Source: Plasmopara viticola (taxonomy: Eukaryota; Oomycota; Peronosporomycetes; Peronosporales; Peronosporaceae). Taken from it: a stretch of DNA of 64,000 bases. The notes beneath the pieces were generated by a model. The model did not search any database. It was not told where the DNA came from and was given only the letters and a program-made list of their open reading frames with translations. This document shows positions 10,796 to 20,899 of the stretch, one piece after another. The position numbers and the translations under genes were made by a program. Positions within the stretch are counted from its first letter, which is position 1. Every line of letters begins with the position of its first letter. The stretch covers positions 124,001-188,000 of the forward strand of contig MBPM02000053.1 in assembly GCA_001695595.3 (NCBI GenBank), in the 5' to 3' direction.

Positions 10796-13479
10796 CTAGC
10801 AAGCCACCACGATGGTGCCTCAGCTTGCTATGGGGGCTGACCCTGCTAACGAGCGTCAAAACTACCACAGCGGAGGCGAATGCAACCAACGCTGTAGCTC
10901 TTATTCCCGCCCAACGTGCAAGAATGCGCACGCCATCAACAGCCCATAAGGACCGCGTCGAGGAGCGCGTCTTGCCTTCCGCAAGTGTTAGACAAGTGGT
11001 CCAGCATGAGTTCCAGCCGTTTGCTGGTAAACTACTTTCGAAAGAAGCGATTGATAAGTTACATAAGCAGAAGTTTCTTGTCGATTCCATGCGAAGGTTT
11101 GACGACATGTTTGATGTGGACGTAATCAACGAGTTGACCCATTTTTCAGAGGACAATTTTCATCTCTTGGTGCTTTGGTTCGGAACCAAGTCACCCGAAG
11201 ACCAGGAAGTCGTGCTGGATCTTTTGGTAGCCCACTTAAAGGGAGACCCCCTTTCCAGGGACTATTTACTTACCTTCTTGAACGCCGGAAAGACGGAGGC
11301 AAATGTCGGATTTCGTCTTTTGGCTGCCGCGGTCGAAGAAAAATGGTTGATGAGTATTTCGACAAATGAAATGTACGATGCGCTAGGCCTTCCCTATATC
11401 TGGGACGACGAAGAATTTGTTAGGCATGTAGGTCGCTCGATCTGGGAAAAATTTCGAAGTTTGGGAGAAAAAGAATTTACTGCATTCATGTTGACCAAAA
11501 TGCGGGAGCGATCGGAGGATGAACTTCTGTGGGCTCGACTTATTTACAAACTGGAGAAGGATAAAAGTGTACAGATTCCACTTGCTGGTGTGTTTGACGA
11601 CCTTGTGCACACAAAAGCAGTCGCTGCAGGTAATTGCAGGCCCATTGTTGCTGTCAAGGTCTTGATGAGTCCACAGTTCTTGAAACTGTATCATGGCGCG
11701 GCAGGGACTGGCGAGCAAGTTGGTGCGGTGGTAGTGGATGAACTGTTCAAATGGTCGAAGGATGAATTAATGTGGGCCAAATTGATTTATATACTGCAGA
11801 ATGACAAAAGTGTGCCTACAATTCCTTCCAGTGTGTTTGACCACCTTCTTCAACCATACGAGAAATTTATGTCTGAAGAAGACCAATTTACACCCAGCCA
11901 GGCTGTTAAATATCTGACAAGTTCCGAATTATCTCGCATTGACGACCACTTGTTCACCGGTAACGAAGTCGATGCGAAGCTATTGGCAGCTTTATATAAA
12001 AAGTCGCACGATGAACTCATGTGGGCCAAGCTGTTGTTCATGTTGAAAAATGACAAGAGCGTGTCTGCTCCTGTCTCCGGTGTGTTAACGGCTCTTCTTC
12101 ATTCTTGGACGGAGTGGCCAACCAGTGCAACTGCAATAGCTGAACAGACCACGTTACGCATGAGTAAAGAGATTTTGATCAATCCAAAGTTCTATTACTT
12201 GTACGTGTTTGCGCACTTTGCAAGCGACAATCCCGACGTCTTCCTACTGGAAAAATTGAGAGAGCAATCGACTGACGAAATTGTGTGGGCCCAAGCTCTT
12301 AATGCGGTTGGGGAGGACCAAAGCGTGCACACTCCTCTGTCCGGTGTGCTTGATGCTCTTCTTCACTCGTGGGTCGATGAGCCATACAAGGCGAGCACAC
12401 TTGCAGATGACCAGCCAGCGCTGATCGGTGCGTATAAACTCCTGCTAGAATGTTCCATGGCTGTCCAGAATAGACACTGGCCACCGTCTCCTCAGGAAGC
12501 CGAGATGCTGGTAAATGTGCTGCTCGAGCGGTTGAATGGTGAGTTGATGTGGGCCAAATTTTTACACAAGCTGCAACAAGATCAAGCCTTTTCTGTCGTC
12601 GCTTCAAGTGCGTTTGATGCTCTTCTCCGATTGAAAGACTCAGCACAAACACCAAATCCTATGTCACCCCAGTTGATGGTCGAGTATCTTCGGAGTCCAC
12701 TTTTCTTAATATTCCACAAGTTTTCGCTATTAAAAGACAATCCCGACGCTGCACTGTTGTCACATTTGTTCGAGCTATCGCCAAATCAAGTCATGTGGGC
12801 CAAAGTGTTCTATATCATGCAGAACGACGAAAGCGAGTCCAAAGTTCTCTATTCCAACTTGTTGGAATTCCTTTTGCTATATTGGACATACCACGTAGCG
12901 GCTACTTCTTCGAGTGTATTTGTCGAGAGTAAAAGCTATCTCGAGAGCCAAAGCTTTGTCAATCTGATTGCGTACGCACGTTTTTTGAGTGACGATCCCG
13001 ACACGTTTGTGCTGCAAAAACTGCGCGAGAGATCGACTGATGAGTTTGTGTGGGCTCGCCTCTTAAACAAACTGCGGAAGGAGCATTTGAAGCTACAGAG
13101 AGACGGGTATCAGCCGCGCGAGGAATATGACGCGCTTGCTGGTATTCTAAACGCTCTCCTCCACTCATGGGTCGGTAAGCCGTACGACGCGACTGCAAAT
13201 TTAAATAAGAAGCGCATACTTATTGTTGCTTACGATTTTCTGACGAGTCAAGATCTTGCTACATCATACAGCAAGAAGACGCCTTTAGGCAAGCTGAGAG
13301 CCGACAATGAGATACGGAATCGATTGATACAGCTTTCGACGGATGACGTTATGTGGGCCAAATTATTAACTCAGCTACAGAAAGACATTGCCATAGATCT
13401 TCCTCTCTCCGGAGTGTTTCAAATCCTTCTTCAAGACTGGAAAAAAGTTGCCACTGACGCTGCTGCAGCTAAAGCGTAG
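10792..13479 (+). CDS. secreted RXLR-like/EER tandem W-module effector, paralogue 2
   Basis: Predicted 895-residue protein; I chose the ATG at 10792 because the open frame upstream begins only at a TTG. It has a signal peptide (CLSLLWGLTLLTS), an RXLR-like RMRT, then VEER. Nine modules follow: an N-terminal LLVLWFG unit and eight later W motifs (for example DELMWAKLIYILQND), each followed by a VFDxLLxSW-type helix. It is closest by eye to the gene at 20900; the second MWAK module is nearly invariant between them. The C-terminus is about ten residues longer than in the paralogues, ending in an alanine-rich ATDAAAAKA tail that aligns with the 3' UTRs of the genes at 3048 and 35111. The role as a host-translocated effector is inferred from architecture. 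Confidence 0.8.
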   Translation: MTSKPPRWCLSLLWGLTLLTSVKTTTAEANATNAVALIPAQRARMRTPSTAHKDRVEERVLPSASVRQVVQHEFQPFAGKLLSKEAIDKLHKQKFLVDSMRRFDDMFDVDVINELTHFSEDNFHLLVLWFGTKSPEDQEVVLDLLVAHLKGDPLSRDYLLTFLNAGKTEANVGFRLLAAAVEEKWLMSISTNEMYDALGLPYIWDDEEFVRHVGRSIWEKFRSLGEKEFTAFMLTKMRERSEDELLWARLIYKLEKDKSVQIPLAGVFDDLVHTKAVAAGNCRPIVAVKVLMSPQFLKLYHGAAGTGEQVGAVVVDELFKWSKDELMWAKLIYILQNDKSVPTIPSSVFDHLLQPYEKFMSEEDQFTPSQAVKYLTSSELSRIDDHLFTGNEVDAKLLAALYKKSHDELMWAKLLFMLKNDKSVSAPVSGVLTALLHSWTEWPTSATAIAEQTTLRMSKEILINPKFYYLYVFAHFASDNPDVFLLEKLREQSTDEIVWAQALNAVGEDQSVHTPLSGVLDALLHSWVDEPYKASTLADDQPALIGAYKLLLECSMAVQNRHWPPSPQEAEMLVNVLLERLNGELMWAKFLHKLQQDQAFSVVASSAFDALLRLKDSAQTPNPMSPQLMVEYLRSPLFLIFHKFSLLKDNPDAALLSHLFELSPNQVMWAKVFYIMQNDESESKVLYSNLLEFLLLYWTYHVAATSSSVFVESKSYLESQSFVNLIAYARFLSDDPDTFVLQKLRERSTDEFVWARLLNKLRKEHLKLQRDGYQPREEYDALAGILNALLHSWVGKPYDATANLNKKRILIVAYDFLTSQDLATSYSKKTPLGKLRADNEIRNRLIQLSTDDVMWAKLLTQLQKDIAIDLPLSGVFQILLQDWKKVATDAAAAKA

Positions 13480-14539
13480 ACATACACGGTCGTGTCACTG
13501 TCAATTTAAGACGGCTCATGTGCAATTGAGAGGCTGATGCAAAGCATCCCTTTGTTTAAAACCTGCTTTTTGATAAATATAGTCTTACTTTTGTGTTTTA
13601 CTTCCTGTGGTCTATTGAATACTTAATCGTAAGTTTGAGCTATTTGGTAATACGTGCTACTGCATTCGGTATATTCTGTGACTCTGCGGTTTTGCGTATT
13701 TACAAAATATTCCGAATTTAGTAACAAGTATCGCAAAATAGCTCAGACTCCGTAGTAAAATGCTCTGGTGCGTCTTTGGAGGAGCTTCGCGCTGGTGTGT
13801 TTAAAGGTGTCGTAAACGTTGAGATAAACAAGGTGGGAGAAACGTCTTTGATCAACTTAAAATGAGATCTGTCCAATGGAGAATGTAATGTTGCTTGTGT
13901 ACTCATGTGGCGGCCTTAATGACCTCGTTTATAAAAGACAATTAGCAAAATGAGTCCTTAGCACACTGCAGCCAGTTAGTTTTAATGATCTAAAAGAGCG
14001 TTTGGTAGAAACGACAAATGTTTAATCGTATTATGCTCACTATAGCACTGGCAGTGCTTTTAAAAAAGTCTTAATTCGATGCTCACGCGTAGTGTCTATT
14101 TAATCAATGTCTACATCGATAGTAGCAAAAATATGCAAAAATCGTTATGTTAACGCGATGTAGCAGGACACAAACATTGTCTCATTACTAATGCAAGCAA
14201 AATTACGCTCAATTTGTCTTGCACTGTTCTTACGATAGTGACTGAACTTAATAATTCCTTTTTCTATGCGGATGAAATGTTTTTAGACGGTTAGCCCTTC
14301 TCAGTTTTATGCTAGTGGCCATAGCTGGGACTGGCACATGCATCGTCGTGTTGCTTCTCCGACAGTGGCAGACCAGCATGTTAAACATGTACAAAAATCG
14401 CATTACCCTTGCAATATTAGCCAGGACATTAGAAGGCAACACGTCATCCGTGCAAAACGAAGTACCATACAAACGTGCTGTGACCACGTCAAGCTAGCCC
14501 AGGAATCAACAGAAATACAGATTGAAGCGATGATAATGC
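13480..14539. other. downstream flank partly shared with other effector loci
   Basis: No gene is seen. At about 13750-13870 a stretch (GAGCTTCGCGCTGG ... GATCAACTTAAA) is alignable with about 40465-40550 downstream of the gene at 35111. The motif ATGCTCTGGTGCGTCTT near 13760 recurs near 23870 downstream of the gene at 20900. I read these as co-duplicated flanks. Confidence 0.45.
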
Positions 14540-15720
14540 AATTCATCATGTCAATCTTAGGTGGAGATTTTCGTGTAGTCACTGCCATAATGTTTTTCCC
14601 TTTGCCATGAGGTGTGCCTTGTACTTCTCATTAGACCTGCTTGCGCTGCGCTTGATCTCAACAGCTAAGCATTTGATAGTTTGCCAGCTTAATAAAACAC
14701 CCCGAAGACGCATCATTTTGTGCTCCACACGGGTGGTCTCTTTTAGGTCCAAAGCTACTTTCAACTTCGTCCTTTTAACCAACTCACCAGCATTCACAGC
14801 CTTAAAAATCGCTAGTCAAAATCTAAATGAGTTCGGATCAAGGCCTACATCATCATGAGCGTCCTATTGTTAGCCATACCAGAGTCGTCTCGCACACCGG
14901 GTTGGCGCTTTGCTTAGTGCTAGGACGTAAATTTTAGAGCACTTTCAGATTAAAAGCCGGAAGCCTGTTATGCAAAGCGCGCTTTTCTGGTCAAACCAAC
15001 AAAGTCGCTTAAGCAATGTTTGCGTCTTTTTGCCCGCGCAGAAATTGTGAAACTTGCAGCTTGGCTGTCGAAGAAATCAAACTTTAAAGTTGATGTCAAA
15101 GTCCCTGACGTAATCACTCAAACTAGTCATTAAGAGCCTAAGCTCGTTTCTTTAAGTTGAAAACGCGACTGATCACCATACATGACAGCCTAGCGCGAGT
15201 CTTCCCATGTAAGTCTCCTCTCTTTTGAAAATAGAGCGTAGTACTGTCATCCAAACATGATGGACATACGCTTCGATTTCCCGATTAACACTTGACTTGC
15301 ACTTGTGCACGATCTACAGAATATTTCTAAATTGGATGACGGAAGGCGGATTATATTTAGATTGTGGCTTTGCCGCTTCGTCCTCAATACACTTCGCCAA
15401 CTTGGTATGGCTCAGCATGCGACAGCCAGTCGTAATATGATGCGCCTTACAATGCGGTTCGTCTGATGCACGCATGGAGCTGTGGTTTGCTATTTGATTG
15501 CTTTTTCCTCGCAGAGCACCTTAAATGATTTAGTCGCCAGCTGTCATGACGCACGAGTTTGACCCGCTTGTCACATTACGTCTAAATTATGATGATGTAG
15601 TTCTCGCGGCACTCTAGATAGAAGTCTCTCATGCATCTCCCCGAATAAACAACAATGAGCAGCACCTCTATTCATCGATTTCTTCTTTGTAGTCCTGGAT
15701 ATCGAAGCAAAGCGATGCTA
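14540..15720 (-). mobile_element. degenerate Ty1/copia relic B
   Basis: On the minus strand near 14600-14640 the sequence encodes EKYKAHLMAKGK, the copia RT 'YKARLVAKG' signature, followed by stops. The segment 14870-15320 aligns by eye with 7790-8250. The segment at about 15180-15480 aligns with 27900-28200. All domains are broken. Confidence 0.6.
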
Positions 15721-15789
15721 GCGGTCATTCAATCAGTTGAACAACTAAGGACATAGAACGAACCAGATTTTTGTGACGTAAGGACTAAT

Positions 15790-17020
15790 TGTGCAAACTT
15801 TTTGAGCGGCTCGGTTGACAAAGACGATGAAGGCAGCTTATCGGAGGCCAAACCTCACGTAACGTCAAGCTCGCTGAAGTGATAACTCGAAAGCTGACGC
15901 TAAAAGTAGGCACTCTCATTATGGTGATGCATTTATTTAATACAGACCTGGCTGAAATTATATACTTGACAGTGTCCTCATCTGGCCAAGATAAAGCCCC
16001 GTGTGATTCAGGCCGCCATCACAATAATATAGCGCCAAGATCAGGATGTGCTGATCTCACGAATTGTGTACCTCAGTGATGATGATTAGTGTGAGTGTTT
16101 TTGCCTTCGTTGCAATTGCAACCACTTTAATTATAGCAGTAAAAAGCCGCAAGGACACTAGGTGCAGAAGCTTTTTCACAACCCGCCATCGTCATGCTCG
16201 CATATTTCGCTCTTCGTAGCATAACTTAGCGCTCAAATTTCGAGGCGTCAATATAAGATCCAGAAATGAAAGGTCTTACGCGGCGAATGTAGTGTTAAAG
16301 AGCGCTTTTTGCATCCTTTAAAAAATGGGAGTACACGAATACCTGAGCTTATGACTATTGGTTTACGAAGATAGACCGAAAATATTGGGTAAAGTAGTGA
16401 GTTGAAACAACAAGCGACATAAGTCGGGATCTAGCATTGTTTTACAGCCCGCATCGCGGGTGACGCTTGGTTATATGCATACGCACTACAGGGATTTTTT
16501 CGTGCGTTCGCTTGTATTTGAATGTTTGATAAGAGAGCAAGAAAGAACAGCGAGCAAGACGAGCTGAAATAACATTCATTTACAGTATTTGTCGGTCGCA
16601 AAAGTGTCTTTTTACCAAGTTGTAAATGATCCTTTGTTTTAAAGTAGTCTGACTGTATGTATTGAACTAGAATCATACACGTGCACAGCTTCACATGTAC
16701 TACTGCCAGGTTTGCTAAGCATGGCGCAAATCCGGCTCTTTGTTGGCTTAGACCCAGAGCTATGATGCATCTGGGCTCTTCAAATGTCCAAAACATGATG
16801 GTCTCGCTGCAAATAAGGCTCAAACATTGACTGAAGTTGATAACATGACTTCAAATTACTTTTTATAGACCATCGCGGTAATATGATATACAACGCACAC
16901 GACGTTGTGTCTTGCAATGGCTAAAGCGATTTAGCCGCAAGGGAAGCTTCCGCATTATAAGAGACAATGTCGGAATAGCTTTCAGATAATTTACGGTGGA
17001 TGAGCAAGGCTGCTTGAATT
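15790..17020. repeat. segmental repeat A (pair with 31180-32510)
   Basis: Several landmarks recur in the same order and orientation at 31180-32510. They are GGCTCGGTTGACAAAGACGA at the start, CAGGATGTGCTGATCTCAC near 16040, CCCGCATCGCGGG near 16447, and the GGCTTAGACCCAGAGCTATG region near 16746. Divergence is considerable, so the duplication is old. On the minus strand the first landmark reads AAFIVFVNRAA, resembling the start of a Ty3/gypsy integrase core; that assignment is weak. Confidence 0.5.
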
Positions 17021-19354
17021 TGGCATTGGATCAACTTTTGGATCTCAATGAGCATAGCAACATTGCCGTAAGGCATTCATATCTTTGTAGCTTACGCACA
17101 TTTACAATCGCACAATTAGTTTCCAGACATTCTTGTAAATGAACTTTAATACATATCTAAATGTTTGTAGCATTTCTAAGCTTTGTTCACAAAGCAAGAC
17201 ATGACAGTGGAGCAAAGGATTTTGCTGCAAGCCTCTGTCCTTCCATAGGCGTACGAATATCTTCTTACTTGAGGATCGGCATAGACTTTATAATAAAGAA
17301 ACGAGTGTGTAAATTTACTTTGTCCGGTACACGCAAGACCGACGTACACGCATACGAAGGTGTCTCCCGTAAAAGTAAAGGTTTAACGATTGAAAGAAAA
17401 ATGATGGGGTACGCAATATAATCCTTGAGCATTGTTATCGGATCGATTTAGTCGTAAGTGGCTGTGGCTCTCCACTAGGGTAGTTAATTCCGGCTAGTTC
17501 TACCAGACTCCGTAACTCTGACATCCTTGACAGTCCCTCCAATTGGGGGGCACCTGTCCAGCTGGATGATTAAGACTTTAAAGAGTCAGGTTTACTCGTT
17601 CCGATTTTTGCGGTGCGCTTAGAAAACGAAATAAAGATGGGCATCTTAATTTCGAGATGCCCATCTTTTCAGAATTTAGCCCGAGTTCAGCGGGCAAGGT
17701 TTAGATTTAAATAGCGACAACAAAGCAGTAAAATTGGCTTCACTCTCTTCATCGATACACCTTTTTCCCGTCAAAGTTCAAACACAACAAAATACAGCCA
17801 GTGAATAAAGTTCAAAAAGATAATCATACTTGAGCGAGTAAATTTTCGGGCTGTTTACGCCTGGCCGGCTCGCAAGTGATTTCCGAATAGATTGAGCTTA
17901 GATGTTTACGATGGGAAAATCGATAAAGTCCGCAATCCTATACTTTAAGTGTTTGTCATATTATTAGTACGCAAGTATTTGTCAAGTGATCCTAGCAGAC
18001 AAGAATTTAGTTTACTATGTATATACACTTTTATATGTACGATGTGCCTTCTACAGTCGCTCTCATAAAAGAGAAGATTTTGGTTTGAATGCTGCTTAGA
18101 AATTTTCACACGACTAAGTATGAGTTGCGCGTATAATTCGAATATTCCCATACTATCGTTAAGAAGAAGCACAAACCTCCGCAATCACTCCCGCAATCAA
18201 AAAAGAAAATGCAATTTTCTGGGCACATACGGTCATGTACGAGAGTTTGTATGACCACTTGAGCTTACTATCACAGCATTTGTCGAATGTTTTGGTATTG
18301 CAACCGCCTTATGCAACATATGTGGCACTACGCTGAATGCTCGATGTTTACAAAGTAGTTGCCGACCTGTGCATTGCTAGAAAAGCAATGCTTGTCTGCT
18401 AAAAGTGAGGCCGGATATTGCACGACGAGAAAGTTGGCTGTGATCAGCAGAGCGATATTCTCAAAGCCTTCGTTCATAAAGCAGTTTAAGCTGGAATATG
18501 TAAAAGGTGTAAACGAAGTTTGTATGCGGACATTAGCCATGAGCTATACGAGATCATTTTGTTTGCTACGTGGTGATGGCGGCTGAACATTGTATATGAA
18601 AAAAACATCATTTTCGCAAAAACTTAAATATTGCGACGTTGTATGCGTCACATGATAGTAAGACAGTATGCGTCATCAATAGAGACCTTATTGATCGGTG
18701 ACGGCGACATCCACGCTTTTCATCGTACCTTCGTTATCGTATCATTATATAGTTAGACCAAAGACTTGCACTGAAAGGTGCAAACCCCTTCTATAAATGT
18801 TATACGCTTTACACAAGTACAAGTCACACTCTCTATAGTAAAGTCACACTAGACTAAATAACCGGTTATTGATTGAGCTCGGAGTGTAAGTGGCGATCAA
18901 ATATTGTACTTAAAACATACGTTAGTAAAACTTGGCGATGGACATAATAGACTTTTTATTTGACTACTTTGCTAAGCAAACCAACGTGCCGGACAGGCGT
19001 CATAAAATTAGACAAATCAATACACTCGGACCGGCATCAACCAGAGCTGTTTGTTTTAATAACTAAAATCAATTTGATAAAACTAAAATGTAGATTCGTT
19101 TCCGAATCATATTTGCTACTTTTATAGCCATTCTTAGTTACATGTGACCGACTTGATGTCTACTTAGGCTTGTGAACTTTATATAAGTCGGTATCAAAAA
19201 TTTGCTGCACTTTAAGAGGATAAACTTTGGATGGAAAAGCTATTCTTCAATCACCGTGTAGGATGTCAGAAAGAGCTAGAAAACCCAACGTTGGGTTGCA
19301 CCGTTTGATTGGCTCTAGTTCGAATAGAGAGAACGTCCCTCACTCGCAGAAAAC
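17021..19354. other. spacer with one strong hairpin
   Basis: No gene is supported. A perfect 14-bp stem (17633-17646 with 17655-17668, loop of 8) lies in a slightly GC-richer stretch at about 17460-17700 that may be an LTR fragment. The rest is AT-rich and featureless to me. Confidence 0.45.
17633..17668. repeat. 14-bp perfect inverted repeat (hairpin)
   Basis: AAAGATGGGCATCT pairs with AGATGCCCATCTTT across an eight-base loop. It could be a repeat terminus or the terminator-like end of a decayed element. No adjacent gene explains it. Confidence 0.5.
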
Positions 19355-20558
19355 ATATTGAAGTTATTCTGCGCGCTCGTTGGCGTAAAGAGAAACGCGT
19401 TCTCCATCGACATCGATGCGAGCAAGTCTGTGGACCACTTGAGGGACGCTATCGAGGCGAAGAAGGAGAACAATCTCAAGGCGGTCGATGCGGACAAGCT
19501 GCAATATTTCCTCGCCAGAAAGGGCGACAATACGTGGCTCGAATCAAGCACCGACGATGTGAAGAAGCTCAAGAAAGGGGAAAAGACTGCTCTTATCGAA
19601 GCGCTGACACACGAAGACAATGAACTGCAGGGAAAGTTTGGTCTTAAGGAGGTTGTCGAGGGGATGCTAGAGCCGAAAACCAAGCAAATCCACATGTTGG
19701 TGGTGATTCCGGAAGATGCAGCGCGCGACATCACTGCAGCCACGAACCCGCTCACAGCAGAGCAATTGAAGATGATCATGAATAAGGTCGTTGACGAACG
19801 TGATTTAAAGCGCTCGAAGTACTCGATATCAACGAGCCCTCTTTCAAAGAAATGCTCTTCAAGCAGCAAGTGGGTCTTGAATATTCGTCTCTTTCTATCA
19901 ATGAAGTGGTAGACGACTCGATTCATGGTTATCAATGGTCAGTGCTACCTGACAAGCATCCAGACCAACGAGAGGCGTACATGAAGTACGTCGACGAACA
20001 CTTACGCGATGCTTTAATATCGAGGCGAAAGCAGAAGAAATATCTGAAGGATGTCGCTGATAAGCGGGACTTACTCGATTGTGATGATCGAAGCAGACTT
20101 TCTTTGAAGTGAAGGGAACAGCAGACATGATGATATTCGACGAACAGGCAAACCGATTGAACGACGTTTTCGCTGGTCTTCGGTTCGTGATCGAAGTATC
20201 AAAGGGCCTTTTAAGCTATAAGGAATGATGGCAATTGCTGCTGGAGTTGCTTGTGGCCGATTTGATGAGTGAAGGACATTGTGCTCCTGTGGGTTTGCTT
20301 ACTAACTTGAATGACTACTGGTATTTCATGTGGTTCACGCCGAACAACAAAATCGCCAGAATGGTGCTTGCTTGTCCAGCCAATGGATTTAAGATGATGA
20401 AAGAAAATTTTAAGGAAAGATGTGGGCCCACGCGTGATGGCCACTTTACGATGCGGGTTGCTTTCTTGGATTCGCCTCGTCCACTGAAGCGTCAAAAGCT
20501 GTTTAGAGGTACAACTGGACGCGACGACGCTGGGGCAGAAATGAGAGATACGAGTTGA
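19355..20558 (+). pseudogene. decayed Crinkler (CRN) effector gene
   Basis: The translated frame begins with the typical CRN start context (KLFCALVGV). It keeps an LFLAK-type LQYFLARK about 50 residues in and an HVLVVVP-type IHMLVVIP about 112 residues in, which define the CRN N-terminal translocation region. The C-terminal part (about 20103-20380) has an EVKGTAD...FVIEV pattern and LLTNLNDYWYFMWF, reminiscent of CRN C-terminal nuclease-like domains; that is inference. The gene is broken in four places: ATA at 19355 where the start ATG is expected, a one-base loss near 19807-19809, a frame change near 20095-20103, and an in-frame TGA at 20226. No intact product is expected. Confidence 0.85.
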
Positions 20559-20899
20559 TGTCTGATGAGCTCAGTCCGGAGTTTTTGCAGCGGCAGAGGA
20601 TAAATTAAGCTTTAAATCTGATTCGTCATATGCTGATTCTAGCTTAATGTACACCTAGAGCACAGCTAATCTTCGGGCGTTGATCAATCAATTAATCTTG
20701 CGATCTTTTGCGAAGATACTCTATTTGCTTGATCAGGTGGTGCATTGCCAGGTCAATACATCGTGTTCCCGATTGGTTAAAAAAACAGAATAGCTACCCT
20801 TGTGTAGTGCACACAAATAGTCTCACACCTATGTATGGTCACATCAATAATTCTAGCCACACATCTGCAATTTGAAGAAGGTAAATCATTTTAATAGAC
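20559..20899. other. effector upstream spacer
   Basis: About 340 bp between the CRN relic and the next effector gene, presumably containing the promoter of the latter. It does not carry the 17-mer found upstream of the genes at 3048 and 10792. Confidence 0.4.

Noticed and set aside
16431..16823. 130-codon minus-strand frame
   Set aside because: It falls in a duplicated non-coding segment whose partner near 32 kb does not keep the frame.
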